64,000 nt of DNA from Polymorphum gilvum SL003B-26A1. Lineage in GTDB: Bacteria > Pseudomonadota > Alphaproteobacteria > Rhizobiales > Stappiaceae. This document shows, one piece after another, positions 1-7,936 of this stretch (its first letter is position 1; each line of letters opens with the position of its first letter). Both the position numbers and the translations under genes were made by a program. The notes beneath the pieces were generated by a model, which was not told the DNA's origin, made no database searches, and saw nothing but the letters and a program-made list of their open reading frames with translations. The DNA lies in assembly GCF_000192745.1 (NCBI RefSeq), contig NC_015259.1:3425001-3489000 (forward strand), read 5' to 3'.

Positions 1-644
1 ACCATGTCGGATACCTCACTCGGCTTGCTGAGCAGGAGATGATCGAACGGGATCGCCGCAAGGTCGAACGCCGCATCAAGGCGGCGAGGTTCCCGGTCGT
101 CAAAAGCCTCGACAGCTTCGACTTCGCCGCTATCCCGAAGCTCAACAAGATGCAGGTGCTGGAGCTGGCCCGCTGCGAATGGGTCGAGCGGCGCGAGAAC
201 GTCATCGCGCTTGGCCCCAGCGGCACGGGCAAGACCCATGTGGCGCTCGGTCTCGGTCTGGCCGCCTGCCAGAAGGGCTTGTCCGTCGGCTTCACGACCG
301 CCGCTGCCCTGGTCAGCGAGATGATGGAGGCGCGCGACGAGCGACGTCTGCTGCGTTTCCAGAAGCAGATGGCAGCCTACAAGCTCCTGATCATCGACGA
401 ACTGGGCTTCGTGCCATTGTCAAAGACCGGGGCGGAATTGCTGTTCGAGCTGATCGCGCAACGCTACGAACGCGGTGCCACCCTGATCACCAGCAATCTG
501 CCATTCGACGAATGGACCGAGACGCTGGGATCGGAACGGCTGACCGGCGCACTGCTCGACCGGCTGACCCACCACGTCAACATCCTCGAGATGAACGGCG
601 ACAGCTATCGTCTCGCTCAAAGCCGCGCCCGAAGGGCAGGCTGA
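1..644 (+). CDS. istB: IstB-like ATP-binding transposition helper (5' partial)
   Basis: IstB is the AAA+ ATPase that assists the IstA transposase of IS21-family elements by preparing the target DNA. The reading frame is open from the first bases of the window (codons from position 3), so the true start lies upstream; the first internal ATG is at 39. Visible motifs are a Walker A loop GPSGTGKT, a Walker B strand LLIIDELGF, and the sensor-like segment TLITSNLPFDEW. The sequence before the internal Met (RLAEQE) continues the family N-terminal helical region, so the gene is cut by the window edge rather than truncated. It ends 135 bp before the IS terminus. Confidence 0.9.
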   Translation, partial: HVGYLTRLAEQEMIERDRRKVERRIKAARFPVVKSLDSFDFAAIPKLNKMQVLELARCEWVERRENVIALGPSGTGKTHVALGLGLAACQKGLSVGFTTAAALVSEMMEARDERRLLRFQKQMAAYKLLIIDELGFVPLSKTGAELLFELIAQRYERGATLITSNLPFDEWTETLGSERLTGALLDRLTHHVNILEMNGDSYRLAQSRARRAG

Positions 645-664
645 AGCCCCTCAAAAAGTCGCCA

Positions 665-725
665 ACGCCGCACGCGGGAAACTCTGGTCGGGCTACGCCC
701 TCCCGACGTTCCCCGCGTGCGGCGT
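665..725. repeat. Long imperfect inverted repeat downstream of istB
   Basis: The arm ACGCCGCACGCGGGAA (665-680) pairs with TTCCCCGCGTGCGGCGT (709-725), with a single extra C on the right. The spacer contains a second smaller inverted repeat (GTCGGG/CCCGAC). It sits between the istB stop and the IS terminus. It could act as a transcript-end hairpin or as part of the transposase binding region; there is no following T run. Confidence 0.6.
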
Positions 726-729
726 CAGG

Positions 730-774
730 TGGCCTACTTTTACGCCGCCCAATGGACGACTTTTGCTCCGCCGT
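730..774 (+). repeat. Two 22-bp subterminal direct repeats of the IS21 right end
   Basis: Positions 730-751 and 753-774 align as TGG-N3-ACTTTT-N2-CGCCG-type copies separated by 1 bp. The distal copy abuts the last bases of the element at 779. IS21 family members carry such multiple terminal copies as IstA binding sites. Confidence 0.65.
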
Positions 775-779
775 TGACA

Positions 780-1253
780 GATGGCAAGGCCCGCTGCGAC
801 CATGACGTAGGTCAGCGAGGGCACCCCGACCAGCTCCGGGATCTGCGCCATGAAGATCAGGATGGCGAGCGCGTTGACGAACCCGGTCATGACCGAGCGC
901 GAGACGAACCGCATCAGATAACCGAGCTTCAGAAGGCCCGCCCCGACCTGAAGGACGCCGGCGAGAACGGTTGCGGCCAGCAGGTACTGCAGGCCGTGGT
1001 CCTTGACCAGCGTCACCATCAACACGGCCGTCGCCGCAGTCGCGGCCGATATCATGCCCGGGCGGCCCCCGACGAAGGCGATGAGCACAGCGATGGAAAA
1101 GGATGCGTAGAGGCCGACCTTCGGATCAACGCCGGCAATGATGGAAAACGCAATGGCTTCCGGAATGAGCGCCAGGGCGACCACAAGACCGGACAGCAGG
1201 TCGGCGCGGATGTTGCCGAACCACTGGGCACGGTAGGCGGAAAGTGAAAGCAT
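780..1253 (-). pseudogene. SulP-family inorganic anion transporter, N-terminal fragment broken by IS21
   Basis: The frame from ATG 1253-1251 encodes a typical SulP N-terminus: a short leader ([14 protein letters not shown]), a first membrane helix with the [15 protein letters not shown] motif, the VGLYAS stretch, and [15 protein letters not shown], then further helices up to [12 protein letters not shown]. At 780/779 it runs into the IS element, after which the frame is IS sequence. Only about 158 of the roughly 500 or more residues expected for SulP remain, with no STAS domain, so the gene is inactivated unless the remainder beyond the element has its own promoter. A start at 1277 (MPFPTG) is also possible, but neither start has a strong ribosome binding site. 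Confidence 0.85.
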
Positions 1254-1496
1254 CAGGAATCCCGTTGGAAATGGCATGGCCGTGCAGACGGACAGGGTCC
1301 GGTGCGGCAGGCTGAAAGTCTGTCTGGGATTGTCCGGCGGATCGGCGGCCGGAAGAGCCACCCGGATTCGCACCGGGTCCAGGTTGGTGGCTCCGCTAAT
1401 AGCCCAACTTATGCCGCAATGCAACAAAACAGGTGTTGGCGACGCGCGCCCTGGCCCGTCCGGATCGGGACGCCCTTTAGCAGCAGTCGTGCAGAT

Positions 1497-2387
1497 CTAT
1501 GCGCCGGCCGGATCGTCGAGAGCGGCGAAAGCCGCGTGCACCCGTTCGGCATCGGCCGCCAGACCTGTGAAGAGTTCAAAGGTCCGCACAGCCTGGAACA
1601 CCGCCATTCCCGCCCCGCCCATGGCGTGGCAGCCCATGGCCTTCGCGGCACGGACGAGTTCCGTCTCGAGCGGAAAATAGACGACGTCCGCCACCCACAT
1701 GGTTGGCTCGAGCAGGTCGAGCGGAAACGGCGAACCCGGCATCTTGGCCATGCCGACCGGTGTCGCATTGACGATCCCGTCGATGCCGCCTGCAACGGCG
1801 TCGTGAAATGTGCCGACAGCCTCTGCGCAGGCTGCACCGTGGCGCGCCTGGACCGCCTCCAGCAAGGCGTCGACGCGCTCCGGCTGACGGTCATGGACCA
1901 GGAGGTGCTCGACCCCCTGTTCCAGCAAGGCGAAGGCGACCGCAAGGCCCGCGCCGCCCGCACCGATCAGCAGGACACGGCGCCGCGCCGTGCCGGCCAT
2001 CGACCGGCGGAAGCTCTCGCCGAACCCCCACAGATCCGTGTTGTGGCCCATGCGCCGGCCACCCTTGAAGACAACCGTATTGACCGCCCCAACCGCTCGC
2101 GCGTTGTCGGACAGGCCGTCAAGGAACTCCATCACCTCGATCTTGTAGGGAAAGGTGATGTTCAGGCCGGCGAAACCGCACAGTTCCGCCGCGCGCAGGA
2201 TTTCTTGAAGGGACGGCGGATTCGGGCCCATGCTGTCCGTGTCGAACAGGCGATAGACGTAGCGCAAGCCCGAGGCTGCACCTTCCGCCTCGTGCATGGC
2301 AGGGGTCCTGGACAGGCGGATGCCCCTGCCGACGAGGCCGGCGAGGATGGTCGCAGGCGTGCCGATCGGCTGGAAGCCATCCGTCAT
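1497..2387 (-). CDS. NAD-type quinate/shikimate dehydrogenase
   Basis: The 296-residue protein belongs to the shikimate dehydrogenase fold but resembles the catabolic quinate/shikimate dehydrogenases more than biosynthetic AroE. The substrate loop reads SRTPAMHEAEG (Ser26, Thr28) instead of the AroE SLS motif. Catalytic Lys82 lies in NITFPYK and Asp118 in GHNTD. The Rossmann loop is GAGGAG (142-147) followed by Asp166 after beta 2, which favours NAD over NADP. The C-terminus has the expected GMAVFQAV segment. The expected role is oxidation of quinate or shikimate to the dehydro acid. Its ATG overlaps the dctM stop by 4 bp (ATGA), so it is the last gene of the TRAP operon, tying the imported substrate to this enzyme. 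Substrate choice is inferred from motifs. Confidence 0.82.
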   Translation of the reverse strand: MTDGFQPIGTPATILAGLVGRGIRLSRTPAMHEAEGAASGLRYVYRLFDTDSMGPNPPSLQEILRAAELCGFAGLNITFPYKIEVMEFLDGLSDNARAVGAVNTVVFKGGRRMGHNTDLWGFGESFRRSMAGTARRRVLLIGAGGAGLAVAFALLEQGVEHLLVHDRQPERVDALLEAVQARHGAACAEAVGTFHDAVAGGIDGIVNATPVGMAKMPGSPFPLDLLEPTMWVADVVYFPLETELVRAAKAMGCHAMGGAGMAVFQAVRTFELFTGLAADAERVHAAFAALDDPAGA

Positions 2388-3679
2388 CCGGGATATCCAA
2401 ACATGCGGGGAAGCCAAAGAACGACGCCGGGAAACAGGATCAGCACGAGCAGCGCCAGCACGAGCACCCCGAGGAACGCCCAGATCTCGCCGATGATCTC
2501 GCGCAGCGGGATCTGCGTCACGGCATTGATGACGAAGAGCAGGATGCCGTAGGGCGGCGTGATCAGCCCGATCATGCAGTTGACGATGGCGACGACGCCG
2601 AAATGGACCATGTCGATGCCCAGTTCTCGGCACGTCGGCAGGAACAACGGAATGATCACCAGGATGATCGTCGTCGCGTCGAGCACGCATCCGAGCACCA
2701 GCAGGACCAGATTGACGGCAAGCAGGAAGGTCAGCGGCGAAACGTCGAGGCCGACCAGCGTACCGGCTAGTGTGTTCGGGATGTTTTCCGAGGCGACGAT
2801 ATAGTTGAGGATCAGGGCCCCGCCGATAACCAGGCCGACGGCGGCCGAGGAGCGTGCGCTGTCGACCATGATCTGATACAGCGTCGCGAAGGTGAGAGCG
2901 CGGTAGAACGCTCCGGCCAGGAGGAGGGCATAGGCGGCGGCCACGGCGGCCGCCTCCGTCGGCGTCGTCACCCCGCCGTAGATGCCGTAGAGCAGGATCG
3001 CCGGCATTAGGAGAGCCGGGAAGGCATTGACGGTGTGGCCCGGCAGGTCGCGCAGCGGCACCGGCTGTTCCAGGGCAAAGCCGCGTCGCGCCGACAGATA
3101 GGCGTTCATGACCATGAGGACGCCCCCCATGATTAGGCCCGGAACGATGCCACCGAGGAACAGGTAGCCGATGGAACTGTTCGATACGAGGGCATAGAGC
3201 ACCATCGGAATGGACGGCGGGATGATCGGACCGATGGTGGCGGATGCGGCGGTGATGGCGGCCGCATAGCCGTGCGAATACTGGCCGCTACGGGTCATCA
3301 TTCCGATGACGATCTTGCCGATGCCGGCGGCGTCGGCGACGGCCGAGCCGGACATGCCGGAAAAGATCAGCGATGCCACGACATTGACATGGCCGAGCCC
3401 GCCCCGAAAGCGACCCACGGCCGCGACGCAGAACCTGAGCAGGCGTTCGGAGATCGAGCCGGCATTCATGATGTTCGCGGCGACGATGAACAGCGGCACT
3501 GCGAGAAGCACGAAGCTTTCGTAAAGCCCCTGGAGGATCTGCTCGCCGGCGAGGGCGATGTCCTGACCGGCGGCCGCAAGGTAGACGATCGCGGCAAGAA
3601 TGATCGAATAGGCGATCGGCGTGCCGATCGCGGCCAGACCAAACAGCGCGACCAGACAAAGGGCGAGTTCCAGGCTCAT
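2384..3679 (-). CDS. dctM: TRAP transporter large permease, DctM
   Basis: This 431-residue membrane protein is the large subunit of a tripartite ATP-independent periplasmic transporter, driving sodium- or proton-coupled uptake of an organic acid. The N-terminus MSLELALCLVALFG, the GIPI-like IGTPIAYS motif, the internal FSGMSGSAVADAAG segment and the C-terminal MIGLITPPYG segment are family signatures. About 12 membrane segments are evident. Its start overlaps the dctQ stop by 4 bp and its stop overlaps the dehydrogenase start by 4 bp, giving a tightly coupled dctP-dctQ-dctM-dehydrogenase order. A quinate/shikimate-like substrate is inferred from the last gene. Confidence 0.92.
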   Translation of the reverse strand: MSLELALCLVALFGLAAIGTPIAYSIILAAIVYLAAAGQDIALAGEQILQGLYESFVLLAVPLFIVAANIMNAGSISERLLRFCVAAVGRFRGGLGHVNVVASLIFSGMSGSAVADAAGIGKIVIGMMTRSGQYSHGYAAAITAASATIGPIIPPSIPMVLYALVSNSSIGYLFLGGIVPGLIMGGVLMVMNAYLSARRGFALEQPVPLRDLPGHTVNAFPALLMPAILLYGIYGGVTTPTEAAAVAAAYALLLAGAFYRALTFATLYQIMVDSARSSAAVGLVIGGALILNYIVASENIPNTLAGTLVGLDVSPLTFLLAVNLVLLVLGCVLDATTIILVIIPLFLPTCRELGIDMVHFGVVAIVNCMIGLITPPYGILLFVINAVTQIPLREIIGEIWAFLGVLVLALLVLILFPGVVLWLPRMFGYPG

Positions 3680-4185
3680 TCGTCCGTCACCTCGAGATGG
3701 TGATGTCCGGTCGGGGCGCCATGGCGGAACACGCGCACGAACCGCAGCGCGTAGGCGACGATCACGGCAACAATGAACAGGGCGTAGATGCTGAAGACGG
3801 TGCGCAACGGGATCTTGAGGGTCGCGCTCTTCTTGATCTTCAGGAAATCGATGTAATCCCAGGTCGGCAGCAGCGAGACGGAGAAACCAACCACAATCGC
3901 GGCAGCCGACAGCATCGCAAACACCCGCTGCACCTTCGATGGCATCATCAGATAGAACAGATCGAAGGTGACATGGTCCCGTTCCCGAACCACGAAGGCC
4001 GCGCCCCAGAAGACGATCCAGACCCACAGGGTCAGACACAGTTCCAGGGTCCAGCCGTATGGCTCGGACAGGACGTAGCGGGCAAAGATCTGAAGCAGGA
4101 AGGTGAGGAACATGGCGGCGAGCAGCGCCGCCGCCACATTCTCGGCCCTCGCATTCAGCCAGCGCAGAGCGGCCTGCATGCGCAC
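3676..4185 (-). CDS. dctQ: TRAP transporter small permease, DctQ
   Basis: The 169-residue protein has the four predicted membrane helices of DctQ subunits (around residues 15-35, 45-65, 85-105 and 125-150) and the family segment ARYVLSEPYGWTLELC with WIVFWGAAFVVRERDHV. It would sit with DctM in the inner membrane. ATG 4185 gives MRMQ; an internal Met two codons later is also possible. It lies 22 bp after dctP and overlaps dctM by 4 bp. Confidence 0.9.
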   Translation of the reverse strand: MRMQAALRWLNARAENVAAALLAAMFLTFLLQIFARYVLSEPYGWTLELCLTLWVWIVFWGAAFVVRERDHVTFDLFYLMMPSKVQRVFAMLSAAAIVVGFSVSLLPTWDYIDFLKIKKSATLKIPLRTVFSIYALFIVAVIVAYALRFVRVFRHGAPTGHHHLEVTDE

Positions 4186-4207
4186 GTCTCCCGCGTCCGA
4201 AACCGTC

Positions 4208-5209
4208 CTAGAGAGCGTTGATCTTGTCGATCAGTCCGGCCGGCCAATCCTTGGCGAAGTCGGAGTCCTGGTACATCTTCTGCACGCGGCTGCGGAAGGC
4301 GCCGAGGTCCGGTTCGTAGATCCGCAGGCCCTTCTCCTTCAGGAAGCTGACGAGTTCCTCTTCCTTCTTGAGCTGGTTCTGGCGGCCGAATTCCGCTGCC
4401 TCGTCGGCTGCCTTCTGCAGGGTCGCCTGCTGATCGGGGGTGAGCGACTCCCAGACCTTCTTGGACAGCGCCAGATAGTTGAGGTCGACCAGGTGGCTGG
4501 TCAGCACGATCTGCTTGGTGACCTCGTAGAACTTGGCGTCGACCACGGTCGGCAACGGGTTGTCCTGGCCATCGACGGCGCCGGTCTGCAGCGCGGTGTA
4601 GACCTCGGTGAAGGCCATCGGCACCGGGCTCGCGCCGAGCGCCTTGCCGAGGAACTGCCAGGCATCGGTCCCGGGCATGCGCAGCTTCACGCCGGCCAGG
4701 TCCTCGGGCGTCTTCACCTCCTGGTCGGTGCGCAGGTTCACCTGGCGGCGACCCAGATACATGACCGTCAGCAGCTTCACGCCGAGTTCGTCCTCGACCT
4801 TCTTCTTGAACGGCTCCATCAGCTCGTTGTTAAACACCGCCACCTGGTGCGCGGCGTCGCGATGGACATAACCGGCCGTGAAGATAGAGAACTCGGGGAA
4901 GAACACCGCGAGCTCCTGCGCCGAGGCGATCGACATCTCGAGATTGCCGCGGGCAATGGCCTCAAGTTCCGTGCCCTGCTTGAACAGGGCGCCGTTCCAG
5001 TGCGGCTCGAACTCGGCGAACTCGGCAATGGCGGGGCCGAACTTCTCCAGAAGCGCAACGGCGCGCTGATCCGTCTCCGAATTCACCGAGGACAGGCGGA
5101 GCTTGACCTTGTCGGCGGCGAGCGCCTCGCCGGAACCGAGCGCGGCCATCGAGACGGCAAGGGCTGTGGCTGCGGCCAGAAGGCCGCGACGCGTGACGTG
5201 CTTGTTCAT
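4208..5209 (-). CDS. dctP: TRAP transporter substrate-binding protein, DctP
   Basis: The 333-residue periplasmic binding protein starts at ATG 5209 behind a strong GGAGGAAG site at 5212-5220. The N-terminus carries a signal peptide with a twin-arginine-like TRRGLLA segment and a cleavage region near GEALAADKV. Family features include the central RMPGTDAWQFLGKALGASPVPMAF-type region (the Arg that pairs with a substrate carboxylate is the R of LRMPG) and GAVDGQDNPLP. It heads the operon with dctQ, dctM and the quinate/shikimate-type dehydrogenase, and lies downstream of a GntR gene on the same strand. An anionic cyclitol or aromatic acid ligand is inferred from context only. Confidence 0.9.
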   Translation of the reverse strand: MNKHVTRRGLLAAATALAVSMAALGSGEALAADKVKLRLSSVNSETDQRAVALLEKFGPAIAEFAEFEPHWNGALFKQGTELEAIARGNLEMSIASAQELAVFFPEFSIFTAGYVHRDAAHQVAVFNNELMEPFKKKVEDELGVKLLTVMYLGRRQVNLRTDQEVKTPEDLAGVKLRMPGTDAWQFLGKALGASPVPMAFTEVYTALQTGAVDGQDNPLPTVVDAKFYEVTKQIVLTSHLVDLNYLALSKKVWESLTPDQQATLQKAADEAAEFGRQNQLKKEEELVSFLKEKGLRIYEPDLGAFRSRVQKMYQDSDFAKDWPAGLIDKINAL

Positions 5210-5338
5210 GTTCTTCCTCCCAGACAACGATCCGGCGCCTCCCGCAGTCCGGACCTTGACCATTCTAGTCGCACAACCCCCTTTCCATTTCAACATACAT
5301 TTTTGATTTTATATTATGTTCCACCTCGCAACTGATGG
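5210..5338 (-). promoter_or_regulatory. AT-rich control region upstream of the TRAP operon
   Basis: The gap between gntR and dctP contains an AT-rich patch (about 5283-5325) unlike its GC-rich surroundings, with an interrupted repeat AACATA (5292-5297) / TATGTT (5315-5320). This is the likely promoter or operator region for dctPQM, but no convincing -35/-10 pair was found. Confidence 0.35.
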
Positions 5339-6013
5339 TCAGATTGCCTCCCGGCCGCGATATTTCAGGCTGTGCTCCACGCCGCCGAGGATATGCTCGC
5401 GCAGCACGTCGGCCGCAGTCTCCGCATCGTGGGTGAGGGCGGCGTCGAGCAGCAGCTTGTGTTCCCGGGCCGCCTTTTCGCCGCGGAATGTCAGGGTCAG
5501 CATCTGATATCTCAGGTACTTGTCGAAGACGGCGCCGTGGGTGTCGAGCAGGAACCGCGATCCGCAGCCGCTGATCAGGGCGCGGTGGAACTCCCAGTCG
5601 CAGCGTTTCCAGTCCTCCCGGGCCTCCGTCTCGCCGGCCATCATCCGCCGTTCGAGGACATGCAGCTTGTGATAAGCGGCAACCACCTGTGCCTCCCAGT
5701 CGAGATCGCCCTGTTCGAACGACCGGCGCAGGGCATGGCTTTCGATCAGGATCCTGAGGTCCGCGATCTCCTTGAGATCGTCGTCCGAGACCGGCGCCAC
5801 CTCGAAGCCCTTCTGTCCCTCGGCGATTACGAAGCCGTCCGACGTCAGGCGGTTGAGGATCTCGCGCAGGGTCGTCACGCTGACGTTGTAGCGCTTGCGT
5901 AGCGGCTCCAGCCGAAGGCGTTCGCTGGGCTTGAGGCGCCCGAAAATGATATCGTTGCGAATGGCGCGGTAGGCATTGTCGCCGACCGTCTCCCCGTGCG
6001 TTGCATCGATCAT
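5339..6013 (-). CDS. GntR-family regulator with FCD domain
   Basis: A 224-residue regulator with an N-terminal winged helix-turn-helix (about residues 10-75, with the LEPLRKRYNVSVTTLREILNRLTSDGFV segment) and a C-terminal all-helical FCD domain (about 85-215) that usually binds an organic acid, often with a metal. Candidate metal-binding residues are Asp and His of DWEFHRAL and the His pair of the EHILGGVEH region. The start is placed at ATG 6013 because GGGAG lies just before it; an earlier frame start at 6043 lacks support. It lies upstream of the TRAP operon on the same strand and is divergent from the intradiol dioxygenase, so it likely controls both. Confidence 0.88.
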   Translation of the reverse strand: MIDATHGETVGDNAYRAIRNDIIFGRLKPSERLRLEPLRKRYNVSVTTLREILNRLTSDGFVIAEGQKGFEVAPVSDDDLKEIADLRILIESHALRRSFEQGDLDWEAQVVAAYHKLHVLERRMMAGETEAREDWKRCDWEFHRALISGCGSRFLLDTHGAVFDKYLRYQMLTLTFRGEKAAREHKLLLDAALTHDAETAADVLREHILGGVEHSLKYRGREAI

Positions 6014-6242
6014 TTCATCTCCCGCGTATCGGCTTCTTGACACATCCCAAAGATATAGGACAAACGCTCATTCATAGGAAATTCTATCTCAAACTCGGAT
6101 TTAAGGCGAAATGGTCCGTCAGCCGTTCGCGTCCCGGAAAGCCGTCGCCCACCGGGGAGGCCAACGCCGCGCCCCACCTTGCTGCCGGAGGGGCGATTGA
6201 CCGCGCCATCCGGTCAGGACCAGACAAACCGGAGAACGACCC
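6014..6242. promoter_or_regulatory. Divergent control region between gntR and the dioxygenase gene
   Basis: The 229-bp gap is AT-richer near 6037-6115. It contains a TTGACA (6037-6042) and two ATAGGA copies (6055-6060, 6074-6079 as ATAGGA within ATAGGAAATTCTAT). No well-spaced -10 was recognised. The GGAG before the dioxygenase ATG lies at the right end. Confidence 0.35.
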
Positions 6243-7136
6243 ATGATCATCGAGCGCCAGGAACAGGTCACCGAAGCGGTGCTGGAGGTGATGCGCCAAA
6301 CCCGCGACCCGCGCCTGCGTGAAATCATGGTGTCGCTGGTCACGCACCTGCACAGCTTCATCCGCGAGGCCCGCCTGACGGAAGAGGAATTCCGCAAGGC
6401 GACCGCCATCCTCAATGAGATCGGCAAGCTGACCAGCGACACGCACAACGAGGCCGTGCTGATGGCCGGTTCCCTCGGCGTCTCCTCGCTCGTCTGCCTG
6501 CTCAACAACGGCAACGACGGCACCACGGAAACCACCCAGAACCTGCTCGGCCCGTTCTGGCGCCTGAATTCGCCGCGCGTCGAGGACGGCGGCTCGATCC
6601 TGCGCAGCGGCACGCCCGGCGATCCGATGTTCGTCACCTTCACCCTGGTCGACAGGGCTGGCCAGCCGGTCGCCGGTGCCGAGGTCGACATCTGGCACTC
6701 GTCCCCGACGGGGCTTTACGAAAACCAGGATCCGGAGCAGGCCGACATGAACCTGCGCGGCAAGTTCATCACCGATCCCGACGGACGGATCCGGTTCCGC
6801 TCGGTTCGCCCGGCGGGCTATCCGATCCCGACCGACGGGGTCGTCGGCCGCCTCCTCGCCGCCCAGGACCGGCATCCCTATCGGCCTGCGCACGTGCACT
6901 GTCTCGCCTTCAAGCAGGGGTTCAAGACCCTCATCACCCAGATCTATGCTGACGACGACCCGCGGCTCGAGAGCGACGTCCAATTCGGCGTGACCCGGGC
7001 AACGACCAGCCATTTCGCGCGCCACGACGAGCCGCATCCCGATGACCCTGCGATCGTTTGCCCTTGGTATTCGCTGGACCATACGCTGGTCATGGAACCC
7101 GGTGTCGCCACGCTGCCGCAGCCGCCGATCCGCTGA
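6243..7136 (+). CDS. Intradiol ring-cleavage dioxygenase (hydroxyquinol/catechol 1,2-type)
   Basis: This 297-residue non-heme Fe(III) dioxygenase would open a catecholic ring between the two hydroxyls. The N-terminal helical dimerisation domain (about residues 1-95) is the one found in catechol and hydroxyquinol 1,2-dioxygenases rather than in protocatechuate 3,4-dioxygenase. The four iron ligands are present: Tyr159 (GLYE), Tyr193 (AGYPIPTDG), His217 and His219 (RPAHVH). The NLRGKF and RHPYRPAH segments favour the hydroxyquinol-like branch. The start is supported by GGAG 8 nt upstream. It is divergent from gntR and followed by an SDR gene. Its role next to a quinate/shikimate uptake operon is not obvious from known routes, since dehydroshikimate normally leads to protocatechuate. 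Confidence 0.85.
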   Translation: MIIERQEQVTEAVLEVMRQTRDPRLREIMVSLVTHLHSFIREARLTEEEFRKATAILNEIGKLTSDTHNEAVLMAGSLGVSSLVCLLNNGNDGTTETTQNLLGPFWRLNSPRVEDGGSILRSGTPGDPMFVTFTLVDRAGQPVAGAEVDIWHSSPTGLYENQDPEQADMNLRGKFITDPDGRIRFRSVRPAGYPIPTDGVVGRLLAAQDRHPYRPAHVHCLAFKQGFKTLITQIYADDDPRLESDVQFGVTRATTSHFARHDEPHPDDPAIVCPWYSLDHTLVMEPGVATLPQPPIR

Positions 7137-7204
7137 CGCCGCTGAACCGGAATTCCTCGACGCTCGTAGGAGACTGCGACCAATTCCGAGGAGGAGGCCG
7201 GGAC

Positions 7205-7936
7205 ATGACAGCGGCAGCGGATTGCCCCGAACCGGCGTCCTTCGATCCGGGCGGGGTGGCGGTAGTCGTCGGCGCCTCCGGAGCCCTGGGTGGCGCGCTG
7301 GCGGACCAACTGAACCAGGACGCATGCTTCGCCCAGGTCGTCGGCCTGTCGCGCCGCAGCGATCCGCCCCTCGACCTGATCCGCGAGGACACCATCGCTG
7401 CGGCGGTCCGCCATGTCGCCGATCTCGGCCTGCCGCTGCGCCTCGTCGTCGACGCCACCGGCTTCCTGCACGACGAGGCCTTCCTGCCGGAAAAGAGCTG
7501 GCGTCAGATCGACCCCGTTCACATGGCCCATACCTTCGCCATCAACGCGATCGGGCCGGCCCTGCTCATGAAGCATTTCCTGCCGCTCCTGCCGGCGACC
7601 GGCAAGTCCGTCTTCGCGACCCTGTCCGCGCGCGTCGGCAGCATCGCCGACAACCGCCTGGGCGGATGGCACGGCTATCGCGCGTCCAAGGCCGCGCTCA
7701 ACCAGATCGTCCGCACCTGCGCGATCGAACTTCGGCGGACGCGTCCGCAGGCCATCTGCGTCGCGCTGCATCCCGGCACGGTCGAAAGCTCGCTGTCCGC
7801 TCCCTTTACCAAGAGCGGTCTTGTCGTCCGGCCGCCGACCGAGGCGGCGTCGGACCTTCTTAGGACCGTCTCCGGACTCATGCCGGAGTGTTCGGGAGGC
7901 TTCTACGACTACGCTGGCGCCCCTGTGCCCTGGTAA
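7205..7936 (+). CDS. Short-chain dehydrogenase/reductase
   Basis: A 243-residue SDR with the nucleotide-binding loop VVGASGALGG (from residue 22) and an active site formed by Ser141 or Ser146, Tyr158 and Lys162 (the YRASK motif). It starts at ATG 7205 behind GAGGAGG. The overall pattern (short first loop, STLSARVGSI-like strand, HPGTVESSLS) resembles the CsgA/YbbO-like SDR branch of unknown substrate. It lies 68 bp after the dioxygenase and probably shares its transcript. Its 3' end overlaps the convergent IMPase-like gene by 28 bp. Confidence 0.85.
   Translation: MTAAADCPEPASFDPGGVAVVVGASGALGGALADQLNQDACFAQVVGLSRRSDPPLDLIREDTIAAAVRHVADLGLPLRLVVDATGFLHDEAFLPEKSWRQIDPVHMAHTFAINAIGPALLMKHFLPLLPATGKSVFATLSARVGSIADNRLGGWHGYRASKAALNQIVRTCAIELRRTRPQAICVALHPGTVESSLSAPFTKSGLVVRPPTEAASDLLRTVSGLMPECSGGFYDYAGAPVPW

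Larger units (their letters stand above)
1..779 (+). mobile_element. Right-hand part of an IS21-family insertion sequence
   Basis: The segment holds the istB helper gene and a right terminus ending at 779 in a TTGACA-type end; read inward on the other strand the tip starts TGTCAACGG. The sequence to the right is an interrupted SulP gene, which fixes the junction at 779/780. The istA transposase and the left end lie before the window, so the element length and target duplication cannot be read here. Paired subterminal direct repeats are typical of IS21 ends. Confidence 0.85.

Noticed and set aside
4103-5335. Long plus-strand open frame opposite dctP
   Set aside because: It mirrors the TRAP dctP gene in high-GC DNA, has a His/Arg/Gly-rich composition and no family pattern; the minus-strand protein is clearly the real one.
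6074-6087. ATAG-N6-CTAT as a GntR operator
   Set aside because: Only four bases per arm with a non-symmetric centre; too weak to call an operator.
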